Positions 6,390-14,629 of a DNA stretch of 38,837 nt are shown here, piece by piece; position 1 is the first letter of the stretch; each line of letters begins with the position of its first letter. A program made the position numbers and the translations under genes. Source of the stretch: a virus. The notes beneath the pieces are model-generated. The model saw only the letters and a program-made list of their open reading frames with translations. It was not told the DNA's origin and did no database searches. The DNA lies in the IMG/VR virus record IMGVR_UViG_3300048015_000157, positions 1 to 38,837 of that record; one strand, given 5' to 3'.

Positions 6390-6637
6390 TGGCGTGCGTG
6401 CAGGAGCAGAAGAACTGGCGGAACGTGCAGTGCGGGTGCGGTCACACCGCCGGCGCCCATGGCAGCGAGATCACGCAGACCGGGTGCATGGGGATCGCGA
6501 ACGACGGCCAGCGCGCCATAGCGTGCCAGTGCCGGAACTCGGCGGTCGACGTTGTGTACGCAGCGCTGCAGTTCAGCTTCAACGAGATCTGCGAGCACCG
6601 GGAGCGCGTGAGAACGCGGAGGGTCGACGTCCGATGA
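6389..6637 (+). CDS. Cysteine-rich small hypothetical protein
   Basis: Encodes 82 residues, with ATG overlapping the upstream TGA. It has C-G-C-G-H near residue 15, then C33, C46 and C48, plus a terminal C-E-H-R-E, a pattern suggestive of zinc binding. A second helical part (V-V-Y-A-A-L-Q-F-S-F-N-E-I) follows. No family was recognised. The stop overlaps the next ATG. Confidence 0.5.
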   Translation: MACVQEQKNWRNVQCGCGHTAGAHGSEITQTGCMGIANDGQRAIACQCRNSAVDVVYAALQFSFNEICEHRERVRTRRVDVR

Positions 6638-6822
6638 TGGAGCGTGGAAGGCCGAAGCTGGCCGGCAAGGAGCGCCGGGTGACGGTGAAGACGCGGTGCG
6701 AGCCGAGGAAAGTGCATCGCATCGCGCTTTACGCGCGCACGGAAGGCAAGTCGATCGGGAGGCTGATCGACGAGTATATCGCGCGGCAGATCGGGACCGC
6801 GCACGTCGACGGTGCGCGATGA
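6634..6822 (+). CDS. Ribbon-helix-helix (CopG/Arc-like) DNA-binding protein
   Basis: Encodes 62 residues, with ATG overlapping the preceding stop. The core is K-E-R-R-V-T-V-K-T-R (strand), then P-R-K-V-H-R-I-A-L-Y-A-R (helix), the turn E-G-K-S-I-G, and the second helix L-I-D-E-Y-I-A-R-Q-I. That is the standard ribbon-helix-helix order and size. Such proteins dimerise and bind operators. It lies directly upstream of the late-region promoter at 6998 and could control it; this is inference. Confidence 0.65.
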   Translation: MMERGRPKLAGKERRVTVKTRCEPRKVHRIALYARTEGKSIGRLIDEYIARQIGTAHVDGAR

Positions 6823-7001
6823 CGAACATGCGGGAGATCGAGGTTGCGATGGAGCGCATCGAGAGCGCCGAGAAGGCGCTCGCGAAGATCGCGTACGACA
6901 CGATCGATCCGATCGCGGAGAAGAAAATCGGCAGCGTCATCGAGCGCGATCTTCGACGTGCGCGTGAATCGCTCGCGACGGCGCGATCGCGTGGGGCTTG
7001 A
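6819..7001 (+). CDS. Small helical hypothetical protein
   Basis: Encodes 60 residues, with ATG overlapping the upstream stop. Nearly all helix-forming, with E/K/A heptad-like spacing (I-E-V-A-M-E-R-I-E-S-A-E-K-A-L-A-K-I-A), probably a short coiled coil. It is the last gene before the promoter at 6998, whose -35 box overlaps its stop. Function unknown. Confidence 0.5.
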   Translation: MTNMREIEVAMERIESAEKALAKIAYDTIDPIAEKKIGSVIERDLRRARESLATARSRGA

Positions 7002-7026
7002 CGCAGACCACAGCCTGCGATACAAC
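6998..7026 (+). promoter_or_regulatory. Strong candidate promoter for the late region
   Basis: TTGACG, exactly 17 bases, then TACAAC: close to the sigma-70 consensus in both boxes with ideal spacing. It stands out against the high-GC surroundings. It is placed just before the packaging genes. A terminator-like hairpin follows at 7093, so transcription may be attenuated. Confidence 0.6.
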
Positions 7027-7092
7027 AAAGGGGCAAACCCGAAGAATGACATATGCGCTTGTGCGCCGGTGAAAATAAAACGAAGATGATGG

Positions 7093-7127
7093 CCGCGCGA
7101 TCGTGACGATCGACGCGGTTTTGCTTT
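7093..7127 (+). terminator. Intrinsic terminator/attenuator in late leader
   Basis: A GC-rich inverted repeat (CCGCGCGATCGT against ACGATCGACGCGG, one bulged base) with a tiny loop is followed by TTTTGCTTT. It lies between the promoter at 6998 and the first late gene at 7155. A transcript ending here would be about 90 nt long. Confidence 0.6.
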
Positions 7128-7154
7128 CCGCCCTGGCGGCGGAGGGATGCACTC

Positions 7155-7772
7155 ATGGCGGAGGATGACGGATCGAAGCCTCGCGGCCTAGACGAATCCG
7201 CGAAGGCATTATGCCGCCGTGACTACGAGGTCGGAGGCGCGAAGATCGCCCCGCTCGCGCGCAAATACGGCATCGCGCGCAACACGCTTAAAGCGTGGAT
7301 CGAGAAAGAAGCCTGGTCACGAACTGACCAGGCCATCGACCAAATGGTCAGTGACCAGACTCCGGACAGTGACGTCCTCCGCGCGGCTGCGAAGTCCAAC
7401 GTGCTCGACTTCGTGAAGCGGCGCGCGCGCGAACTCGCAAGCGAGAACGGCGCAATCGAGACCATCGCGTCGACCGAGATCTCCAACGTGCAGCGCATGG
7501 CGGCGATCGAGTCCGTGTTGCTCGAAGTCGCCGAGCAAACCGCGAAGCGCCTGCGCGGCGATGAAGGGACGACGCCGCTCCGTCAGAGCGCGATGGCGTC
7601 CGAGGCGGCCGACATTAAAGCCGCGGTTGAGGCGATCGGTAAGACGATCGATCTGTACGCGAAGCTGCACGGCGCGAGCACCGGTCAGTCGATCCTCGAT
7701 GACGAGCAAGTCGACAACGATTTCACGTTCACGCACACGGTGTATGAGGCGTCGCGCGCCGACGCCGTTTGA
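7155..7772 (+). CDS. Terminase small subunit-like protein
   Basis: Encodes 205 residues. GGAGGG precedes the ATG. The N-terminal HTH (residues ~15-55: C-R-R-D-Y-E-V-G-G-A-K-I, A-R-K-Y-G-I-A-R-N-T-L-K-A-W-I) is the DNA-recognition type used by phage TerS and by homeodomain-like transposase or terminase proteins. A long helical middle (60-180) suits oligomer formation. As the first gene of the late block, with the large terminase 2.4 kb downstream, it most likely recognises the packaging site. A regulator is the main alternative. Confidence 0.72.
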   Translation: MAEDDGSKPRGLDESAKALCRRDYEVGGAKIAPLARKYGIARNTLKAWIEKEAWSRTDQAIDQMVSDQTPDSDVLRAAAKSNVLDFVKRRARELASENGAIETIASTEISNVQRMAAIESVLLEVAEQTAKRLRGDEGTTPLRQSAMASEAADIKAAVEAIGKTIDLYAKLHGASTGQSILDDEQVDNDFTFTHTVYEASRADAV

Positions 7773-7819
7773 TCTCGCGTCGCCCTGGCGGTGATGTCTC
7801 CCCGTTGAGGTTCACCCCA

Positions 7820-8014
7820 ATGGACAAGGTTCGCTCGGCGCTGACGCTGTGGTTCCCGCTCGTGTCGCGATACGTCGGGATGGGCGGGTTGGCGTACGAG
7901 CTTTCGATCCGTCACTACGATCCGTTCGTGATCGGCACGCTGGCTGCGATGATGGGGCTCGGGCACATTCTGCCCGCCACGACGAGCGCGAGCGAGCCCG
8001 AGGAGAAGTCCTGA
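7820..8014 (+). CDS. Small membrane protein A
   Basis: Encodes 64 residues from an ATG with GAGG about ten bases upstream. It has hydrophobic segments at ~8-25 and ~36-52 (F-V-I-G-T-L-A-A-M-M-G-L-G-H-I-L) and an acidic tail. Size and topology fit a holin-like or membrane-anchoring protein. No diagnostic motif is present. It is coupled to the next membrane gene by a TGATG overlap. Confidence 0.5.
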   Translation: MDKVRSALTLWFPLVSRYVGMGGLAYELSIRHYDPFVIGTLAAMMGLGHILPATTSASEPEEKS

Positions 8015-8226
8015 TGCTGTGGTTCGTTCGCTACGGGCGCGCGCTCAATCGTCGCGCGCTCGTCATGGCGTCGTTTGGTGCTGCGATGCTGGTCGTGCTC
8101 GCCGTTCATGTCGTGAGTGGCCTCTTCGCGCATCCGTTCGGCGTGCAGTCGCTCGCGTACAGCGAGATCGCGCTCGGTGCGACCGCGCGTGTGGCCGATC
8201 AAATTTTTCGAGCGATCGACGCGTAG
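8014..8226 (+). CDS. Small membrane protein B
   Basis: Encodes 70 residues; ATG overlaps the preceding stop. It has a basic N-terminus (R-Y-G-R-A-L-N-R-R), one clear transmembrane helix at residues ~15-38 (M-A-S-F-G-A-A-M-L-V-V-L-A-V-H-V-V) and a soluble C-terminus. It forms a pair with the gene at 7820. A holin/antiholin pair or surface-exclusion role is possible, but nothing in the sequence decides this. Confidence 0.5.
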   Translation: MLWFVRYGRALNRRALVMASFGAAMLVVLAVHVVSGLFAHPFGVQSLAYSEIALGATARVADQIFRAIDA

Positions 8227-8265
8227 CGCCGCCGCCTGCACCTCTTCCCGCTGAAAGGTCCCATT

Positions 8266-9519
8266 GTGAAGATCTTCCGCTCGATCGCGGTCGCGGCGTT
8301 GGCCGCTCTTGCGATCGCAACGCCGGCGCTCGCGCAGAACGCGACGACGACGGCCGGCCTGGGCGACGTGACCACGACGCTCGGCCCGAACCCGTACTTC
8401 CCGTCCGGCTACAAGACGTCGCCGGACGCCGCATGGTACAAGCAAGTCACCGACTCGACCGCGAACGCGCCGGCGTCGGTCGGACAGCTGCTCGCGCTCA
8501 GCCCGGCATCGCAGACCTGGGCGCTCTCGAATCTGCCATTCTCGCCGATCCCGATCGCGGAGTACGGCGTCGTTACGTCGGCGGCCGGCGCGGTCAAGGG
8601 ATCGGCGACGATCCAGGTGCGCGGCATCGTCTCGGCGCTCTGCACGACGAACGCAACGCAGGCGATCGCGGCGGGCTCGTTTTTGACCGCTGACGGCGCG
8701 GGCAACCTCACCACGCTTCCGTCACCGTCGACGCCGGCGACGCCAACGGTGACGCCGGTCGGTACGACCGGTGCCGTCACCGTGACGTACGGCGTGGTCG
8801 CGATCTCGTACGACGGTGTCCCGAGCGCGATCTCGACGGCCGGCTCGACGTCGACCTCGAACGCGAACGGCTCGAACGCGAACTACAACCAGGTGTCGTG
8901 GACGCCCAACGGCGACGCCGCGCAGTACGTAATCGTGCGCGTGACCGCGACCGGCTACACGCCGTCGACGATCGGCGCGATCGGCATCGTGCCCGGCAGC
9001 GCGACGACGTTCAACGACACCGGCCTCGCCATCATCCCGAACACGTCGGCGACGCAGTTCTTCCAACGTCCCGCCGCCGGCGGCACGCCGACCGTCGCGC
9101 TCATCACGGGCGGCACGGCCGGCACGACGACCTACTCGTACAGGGTCACCGCGATCTTCCCGAACGGCGTGTGGGGCGCGGAGGGCACCGCGGCTTCAAA
9201 CAGCACCTCGAACGCCGTGCTCTCCGCCACGAACGGCAACAAGCTGACGTGGACCGCGACGACCGGCGCCGTGCTCTACGCAATCGACCGCACCGCCGCC
9301 GGCGGCACGCCGTCGACGACCGGCTTCATCGGCTACGCGACGCCGGCGCAAGCGACGTCGGGCTTCTTCGACATCGGTCAAGCCGCGACGACCTTCACCG
9401 CGCAGACCACGCCCAACCCCGTCCCGCGCCCCGGCGCCGTCTACGCGGTGTCGCTCGGCGCGCTCACCTCCGGCACCACGACGCCCACCGCCGTCAACGT
9501 CTGGCTCGGCGGACTCTAG
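8266..9519 (+). CDS. Signal-peptide-bearing protein with decoration-like and two Ig/FN3-like domains
   Basis: Encodes 417 residues from a GTG start. It opens with a textbook Sec signal: basic M-K-I-F-R, a hydrophobic A/L core, then T-P-A-L-A before Q24. Residues ~75-140 (A-V-K-G-S-A-T-I-Q-V-R-G-I-V then A-G-S-F-L-T-A-D-G-A-G-N-L-T) resemble small phage decoration proteins of the DUF2190 kind. Two homologous beta-sandwich modules follow (~152-255 and ~267-385), each with a T-Y-x-V-x-A-I/V-x-x-x-G-V strand and a closing F-x-D-x-G motif. Most virion proteins lack signal peptides, so this may be a virion protein with an odd N-terminus or an exported surface protein. Confidence 0.7.
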   Translation: MKIFRSIAVAALAALAIATPALAQNATTTAGLGDVTTTLGPNPYFPSGYKTSPDAAWYKQVTDSTANAPASVGQLLALSPASQTWALSNLPFSPIPIAEYGVVTSAAGAVKGSATIQVRGIVSALCTTNATQAIAAGSFLTADGAGNLTTLPSPSTPATPTVTPVGTTGAVTVTYGVVAISYDGVPSAISTAGSTSTSNANGSNANYNQVSWTPNGDAAQYVIVRVTATGYTPSTIGAIGIVPGSATTFNDTGLAIIPNTSATQFFQRPAAGGTPTVALITGGTAGTTTYSYRVTAIFPNGVWGAEGTAASNSTSNAVLSATNGNKLTWTATTGAVLYAIDRTAAGGTPSTTGFIGYATPAQATSGFFDIGQAATTFTAQTTPNPVPRPGAVYAVSLGALTSGTTTPTAVNVWLGGL

Positions 9520-9529
9520 GAGATTCCCC

Positions 9530-9853
9530 ATGCTCAACAAGTGGCTCCAGTTCGTCCTCGACTTCTTCAAGCCGGCGATCGACGGCGGCATCGCGGAACT
9601 CAAGGCCAACCGCGACGTCAACATCGCCTCGATCGAAAAGACGATCGGCGCGACCGAAACCACCGCGACCGAAGCGGTCGTCAGCTTCATCCAGGCCCAC
9701 ATCGTGGGCAAGGGCCTCGCGTTCATCACCTCGTTCGTGGTTCCCGAGCTGACCAGTCTGCTCGGGGGACTCGTCGCGAACGGTAACGCGAAGGTGCCGG
9801 AGCTGTACGACGCAGCGGTCGCGTTCTTGGAGAAGGAAGACGCGTACCTGTGA
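9530..9853 (+). CDS. Hypothetical helical protein with hydrophobic segment
   Basis: Encodes 107 residues from ATG; AGGAG precedes the start. Amphipathic N-terminus (L-N-K-W-L-Q-F-V-L-D-F-F), a central hydrophobic stretch at ~60-85 (G-L-A-F-I-T-S-F-V-V-P-E-L), otherwise helical. No family recognised. It sits between the signal-peptide protein and the large terminase and overlaps the next GTG. Confidence 0.5.
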   Translation: MLNKWLQFVLDFFKPAIDGGIAELKANRDVNIASIEKTIGATETTATEAVVSFIQAHIVGKGLAFITSFVVPELTSLLGGLVANGNAKVPELYDAAVAFLEKEDAYL

Positions 9854-10146
9854 GCGACCTGGCGCGCGAACTCGACATCGACGCGCTCAAGGCACTCCTC
9901 GCCGCGGCGACCGCGTACGAATCGGAGATCCTCGCGATCGCCGAGCGCGAGCTCGACGCCGGCGAGACCGATCTCGGGAACGCGCTCGAAGCCGGCTTCC
10001 GCGCCAAGGTGCCGCTCGCGGGCGGCGCCATCTCGGCGGCCGTCGCGAGCGCGCTCACCCAGGTCGAGGCCGACCAAGCCGTCACGCTCAAGGCCAAGTA
10101 CGACGCGTTCGTCGCCTGGCTGAAGGGTCGGATCCCGACGACGTAA
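9850..10146 (+). CDS. Hypothetical small helical protein
   Basis: Encodes 98 residues from a GTG overlapping the previous stop. Alanine- and glutamate-rich helices (L-L-A-A-A-T-A-Y-E-S-E-I-L-A-I-A-E-R-E-L), with no membrane segment. Its partner-like arrangement with the gene at 9530 suggests they act together; function unknown. Confidence 0.5.
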   Translation: MSDLARELDIDALKALLAAATAYESEILAIAERELDAGETDLGNALEAGFRAKVPLAGGAISAAVASALTQVEADQAVTLKAKYDAFVAWLKGRIPTT

Positions 10147-10159
10147 CCGGAGGCCGCTC

Positions 10160-11689
10160 TTGCCCGCCAAGAATGCGCCGATCGCTCCGTGGCAAGGGCG
10201 GTTTCTCAAGGAACGATCACGCGAAGCGATCGTCATCGGCGGCATCGCGTCGGGCAAGTCGTTCATCGCTGCCGACTGGCTGATCACCGAGTGCATCTGT
10301 CGCTTCCCGCAATCGCAGAGCGGCATCGTGCTCGGCACGCACAAGCAGGCCAAGGAAGGCGCGCTCAAGACCTTCACGCAGCGCTGCACGTTCTGGTTCG
10401 GCCCCGAGGGCGTTGGCTGGAAGCAGAACAAGACCGACTTGTCAGTCACGTTCCTGCGCGGGCCGGCGCGCGGTCATCGCGTGTCGATCTGGTCAGCCGA
10501 AGCGTACGAGACCATGAAGTCGGTCGAACTCGACTTCATCTGGTGCGACGAACTGCAGACCTGGCAGCACGGTAGTGCCGCGCTCGACTTCGTGCGCGGC
10601 CGCAACCGGTACTCGCCGATCGCGCTCGCGACGTACGGCGATTACGACGACGACGGCGTCCTCGTGAGCATGCCGTTCGAAGTCAAGCTGCGCATGTCTG
10701 CCAACCCGCCGTGGACGACGGCGCATTGGCTGTATCAGCAGTTCGTCGAGCGGAACGACGTCGATCTCGACGGCAACGACGTGCCGCTCTACCACGTGCG
10801 CACGGCGGACAACACGCTGCTGCCCGATCGCGAAGGGTACATCGCGAACCTTCGCTCCCGCATGGCGCCGGACGTGTTCCGGATCGAGGTGCTCGGCGAG
10901 TGGGGCGACATCGGTCGCGGCCGCATCTACACGTCCTTCTACCGCGGCCGCGCGACGTCGCCGTCGCCGCTGCTGCCCTTCGTCGAACGTGTCGCCGGCA
11001 CCGATCGCATCAAGCGCGACCCGCCGAAGCCGCTCTACTGGACGCAGGACTTCGGTGTCAATCCGCGCGTCTCGCTCGTCATCCAGATCCACCAGCAGCG
11101 CATCCCGATCGTCGGCTACCAGCGCGTGCTCCTGTACGTGCTCGACGAGATCGAGATCCCGAGCGGCTCGACGGACCTGATGATCAAGGAGTTCGTGCGG
11201 CGCTACCCCGCGTCGTTCGACTGCGTCGACGCGAATGGGCAAAAGCAGCGCATCGATCGTCAGCGCGTCTACGTGTACGGCGACCATCGCGGCGGCGATA
11301 CGCGCAACTCCACGACGGCCGAGACCGACTGGGGCATGATGCGCAACGCCAAAGAGCTGCGGCCGTACGACATCAGCTACCACTACCGCGCGTCGAACCC
11401 GCCGATCGTCGACCGGTACGCGGTGACGAACGCGAAGCTGTGCAACGCGGACGACGAGATCGGCATCCTGATCCACCCGCGCTGCAAGAAGCTACTCGCC
11501 GATCTGCAGCAGACCGCGTACAAAGCGGGCACGCGCATCGCCGACAAAGGGACGCCGTCGCGCGGCATCTTCCGCACCCACTTGTCCGACGCGCTCGGCT
11601 ACCTGATCGAGCACGAGAGCGAGAAGCTCGGCGTCAACTTCCTGCGCCGCGGTGCGCGCACCATCAACGTCGGCATCGGCCGGCGATAG
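10160..11689 (+). CDS. terL: Terminase large subunit
   Basis: Encodes 509 residues from a TTG start after GGAGG. The N-terminal ATPase has Walker A G-G-I-A-S-G-K-S at 27-34 and Walker B L-D-F-I-W-C-D-E ending with catalytic E131. The C-terminal half has RNase H-like nuclease acidic positions: Q-D-F-G-V-N-P, V-Y-G-D-H-R-G-G-D and H-L-S-D-A-L-G-Y. Length and domain order match phage TerL. It cuts concatemers and pumps DNA through the portal encoded next. Confidence 0.93.
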   Translation: MPAKNAPIAPWQGRFLKERSREAIVIGGIASGKSFIAADWLITECICRFPQSQSGIVLGTHKQAKEGALKTFTQRCTFWFGPEGVGWKQNKTDLSVTFLRGPARGHRVSIWSAEAYETMKSVELDFIWCDELQTWQHGSAALDFVRGRNRYSPIALATYGDYDDDGVLVSMPFEVKLRMSANPPWTTAHWLYQQFVERNDVDLDGNDVPLYHVRTADNTLLPDREGYIANLRSRMAPDVFRIEVLGEWGDIGRGRIYTSFYRGRATSPSPLLPFVERVAGTDRIKRDPPKPLYWTQDFGVNPRVSLVIQIHQQRIPIVGYQRVLLYVLDEIEIPSGSTDLMIKEFVRRYPASFDCVDANGQKQRIDRQRVYVYGDHRGGDTRNSTTAETDWGMMRNAKELRPYDISYHYRASNPPIVDRYAVTNAKLCNADDEIGILIHPRCKKLLADLQQTAYKAGTRIADKGTPSRGIFRTHLSDALGYLIEHESEKLGVNFLRRGARTINVGIGRR

Positions 11690-11698
11690 GAGACGGCT

Positions 11699-13366
11699 GT
11701 GGACCTGCAACAGCTGCTCGAGGAGCTCGCGAAGAAGCAGAGCGTGCGCCTCGACGCGCGCAAGAAGCGGCTGCAGGGTCTCGATCTGATCCTCAACCGC
11801 AAGTACTACCATCTCCTCGGGCTGCCCGAGTTCGACAAGCGGTACACCGCCGGCGAGACGACGACCCGCAACAAGTACCTCCCGATCGACAAGCGCCGGT
11901 CGGCCGCGTCGTACGACCTGCCGGGCATCATCGTGCGCGACCTCAACGCGCAACTGTGCGGCAAAGGGAAGTTCCCAGTCGTCACGCTCGACGACGACGA
12001 CGCGACGCGGGCGTTCGCGGAGTACATCCGGCTCGCGGATCTCGAATCGGTGATGGATCACGCGGCGGATGCCGCGGCGATCGGCGGCGTGGTCATCGTT
12101 CCCGAGGCGTTCACGCCGGACGACGACGCCTCCAACCCCACGCTGGCCTTCAGCTACTGGAAGGCGTACGAAGTCGATCTCGTGTTCGAGCGCAACGCGC
12201 CGAACACGCTCTCGTCGGCGACGCGCACGTGGGAAGTCTCGCGTTCGGCACTTCACTCGGACGGTTACGATGTCGACGCGCTCGAGCGCGTCTGGGCCGC
12301 GAAGGTGCTCTCGCTGCGCGCGTCGCGCCGGCGCCTGCCTTCCGACAAGAAGCCGGCGCAGCACCCGAAGTGGGTGATGCGCCGCGTGCTCGACAAGCAG
12401 GCGTCGACGTGGTACCTACCGGTGCCGGTGAAGGTCTACGAGTCGCGCGACTGGGACGACCTCACGAAGAACGGCGTCGAGCCGTGGGAGGTCGACGCGG
12501 ATCGCACGATCGCGCACGACCTCGGCTTCTGCCCGGCGGTGTGGCACATCCCCGCCAAGGGCGACGCCGCGTACGCCCCCGACGGGCGCTGCGTCTTCGA
12601 AGGCGCGGTCGACAACAAGCTCGCGATCGACAAGATCATGTCGATCGGCGTGCAGGCCGTCGTCATGGCGGGCACGCCGCAACTCGCGATCGCGAACGGC
12701 GGCGGCGGCTCCGGCGCAGACGAGATCGAAGGGCCGAACCCCTCCGACGAAGGCTTCGATCCCGAAGACGTGATCGAGGTCGAGGAGAAGGGCGGCGCCT
12801 GGCTCGTGCAGCTCGACGGCGGCGCGCTCACGCCGCTCGACATCGTGCTGCGCCGGCTGCGCGACATGGGCCTCGAGAACGAAGGCGGCTCGCGCATCAC
12901 CGAAGAGTCGCTCGCGGGCGCCAAGAGCGGCTACGCGATGGAGCTCCTCAATCAGGCGCTCACGTACGTCGCCGGCAAGATGCGGCCGTACTTCGCGAAG
13001 ACGCTCGTGCGGCTCGTGCGCCTGCTCGCGCGCATGCGTGAGGCGTTCAACGGCCTCGAGTGCGAAGAAGGGCCGCTGCCCGACTTCAACCTCAAAGCGA
13101 AGGTGAAGCAGATCTCGTTCGGCCCGTACTACGAGCTGACGGGTCAGGACAAGCAGGCCGAGACGGCCGCGGTGATCGCGCTCGTCCAAGGCGGCTTGAT
13201 GACCGCGGAGACGGCGATCACCTACATCGCGCAGTTCTTCGACGTCACCGACGTCGAGGCCGAGATCTCCAACGTAAAATCGCAGACCGCCGCGGCCTCG
13301 GATCTCGATCACCAGCGCGCGGTTGAGCTCAAGCAGACCGCGCCGCCGAAGGAGAATGCCGCGTGA
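11699..13366 (+). CDS. Portal protein
   Basis: Encodes 555 residues from GTG, ten bases after the terminase stop. Position, length and composition match phage portals: a helical N-terminus, a central mixed alpha/beta domain and a long helix region near 420-460 (A-L-T-Y-V-A-G-K-M-R-P-Y-F-A-K-T-L-V-R-L-V-R-L-L split by a kink). Loop-rich insertions G-G-G-G-S-G-A are present around residue 338. It forms the dodecameric DNA gate at one capsid vertex. Identification rests mainly on synteny and size. The stop overlaps the next GTG. Confidence 0.82.
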   Translation: MDLQQLLEELAKKQSVRLDARKKRLQGLDLILNRKYYHLLGLPEFDKRYTAGETTTRNKYLPIDKRRSAASYDLPGIIVRDLNAQLCGKGKFPVVTLDDDDATRAFAEYIRLADLESVMDHAADAAAIGGVVIVPEAFTPDDDASNPTLAFSYWKAYEVDLVFERNAPNTLSSATRTWEVSRSALHSDGYDVDALERVWAAKVLSLRASRRRLPSDKKPAQHPKWVMRRVLDKQASTWYLPVPVKVYESRDWDDLTKNGVEPWEVDADRTIAHDLGFCPAVWHIPAKGDAAYAPDGRCVFEGAVDNKLAIDKIMSIGVQAVVMAGTPQLAIANGGGGSGADEIEGPNPSDEGFDPEDVIEVEEKGGAWLVQLDGGALTPLDIVLRRLRDMGLENEGGSRITEESLAGAKSGYAMELLNQALTYVAGKMRPYFAKTLVRLVRLLARMREAFNGLECEEGPLPDFNLKAKVKQISFGPYYELTGQDKQAETAAVIALVQGGLMTAETAITYIAQFFDVTDVEAEISNVKSQTAAASDLDHQRAVELKQTAPPKENAA

Positions 13367-13830
13367 GCCAAGGCGTCCAGAGCGTCAAGCTGACGCAGCC
13401 GTACTACTCGCACACGAACTCGACGGCGGCGACCGGTAAGGGCGCGTTCACGCCGCTCGGCGTCGCGCTGCCGACCACGTTGCCGCCGATGGCGCCGGCG
13501 TCCGCGATCCAGACCATGTTCGCCGCGCTGATCGAGGTCTCGAACAGCGGCACGCAGCCGGTGTACTTCCTGCCCATCACCGGTAAGACGAACGTCCCGG
13601 AGATCTCGCTCTACGGCACGCCGCGGTATCCGGGCGAAGTCCAGGGCTCGACCTCGGAGTGGAGCTGGGTCGACCCCAATCAGTTCCCTTCAGCGACCGC
13701 GTCCAACGGGATCTGGATCCCGGCCGGCGCGATCGCGATGCAGCTGCAGGTCGAGTCGATCGGATTCGCCTGGGCCAACAACAACGGAACGCTGCTCGTG
13801 GCCGCGTTCGGTTACACGCGCCGTATCTAA
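13363..13830 (+). CDS. Putative capsid decoration/head structural protein
   Basis: Encodes 155 residues; the GTG overlaps the portal stop. Strongly beta-rich with many G/T/S/N and few charges; T-P-R-Y-P-G-E-V and W-S-W-V-D-P-N-Q mark loop regions. It looks like a small beta-sandwich on the head surface. The gene between portal and scaffold in many phages encodes a head protein. No specific family recognised. Confidence 0.55.
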   Translation: MSQGVQSVKLTQPYYSHTNSTAATGKGAFTPLGVALPTTLPPMAPASAIQTMFAALIEVSNSGTQPVYFLPITGKTNVPEISLYGTPRYPGEVQGSTSEWSWVDPNQFPSATASNGIWIPAGAIAMQLQVESIGFAWANNNGTLLVAAFGYTRRI

Positions 13831-13849
13831 CGACGAAAGGAAGCCTCGC

Positions 13850-14563
13850 ATGGTCGAGGGGTCACGCGCCGCGCTCGCAGGTCGAGTCGCGTCGCCGGTC
13901 ATGTTCGATCTTCAGCAGTTCGCCGGTCCTGACGACGACGATCTGCCCGATCTTCCCGCGCTTGAGCTGACCGACGACGTCAACCAGCTCAAGACGCTCG
14001 CGCGCACGCTCCACCGGGATCTCGGCAAGGTGCGCTACGAGGCCGGGCGCCGACGCATCGCGCTGCGCGAGGCCACGGAAGAGCGCGACGCCGCGCGCAC
14101 AGAGTTGCAGACCGTGAAGTCGACGCTCGAAGCCGAGATCACGAAGACCAAGGGCGAGCTCGAGACGGCGAACCGCTCGAACGGACAGCTACGCACGAAG
14201 TTCAAGGACCAGTTCGTGACGCGCGCGCTCAAGGAAGAGCTGCGCAAGGCCGGCGCACCCGACGACGTCGTGCCGGTGATCATGAAGTCGCTTGATCTCG
14301 CGAAGGTCGAGTTCGACGAAGAGACGCTCAGCACGAAAGGCGCGGACGCGCTCGTCGCTGAGTTCAAGACCGCGTCGCCGTCGCTCTTCTCCGCGAAGGG
14401 CACGCCGCGCGGGACGAATCCCGGCAAGAACAACGCGACGGGCAACCCGTCGGCCGACGGCGCAGATCCGAAGTCGTTCGACTTCACCGCGGAAGACAAC
14501 AAGAACAAGTCGTTCATCGAGCTGGCACGGGAGTCGGCTCGCCTCACGCTCGCCGGCGGATAA
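13850..14563 (+). CDS. Capsid scaffolding protein
   Basis: Encodes 237 residues. A long charged coiled-coil occupies residues ~45-115 (E-E-R-D-A-A-R-T-E-L-Q-T-V-K then K-G-E-L-E-T-A-N). It is followed by a small helical domain, a G/N/P-rich linker and a C-terminal helix ending A-R-L-T-L-A-G-G. This is the usual layout of phage scaffolds (GP20/Gp6-like), and the major capsid gene is next. ATG 13850 has an AAAGGAAG site; an internal ATG at residue 18 is an alternative start. Confidence 0.75.
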   Translation: MVEGSRAALAGRVASPVMFDLQQFAGPDDDDLPDLPALELTDDVNQLKTLARTLHRDLGKVRYEAGRRRIALREATEERDAARTELQTVKSTLEAEITKTKGELETANRSNGQLRTKFKDQFVTRALKEELRKAGAPDDVVPVIMKSLDLAKVEFDEETLSTKGADALVAEFKTASPSLFSAKGTPRGTNPGKNNATGNPSADGADPKSFDFTAEDNKNKSFIELARESARLTLAGG

Positions 14564-14629
14564 CCGCAGCCGGCTAAGCGCCTACGGATTGACGCCGGGC
14601 GCGCTGCACCTCACCAGAAGGAGATCATC

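Noticed and set aside
10711-13041. A 776-codon open frame on the plus strand
   Set aside because: It spans the terminase and portal genes in another frame and is R/A/H-rich, typical of high-GC shadow frames.
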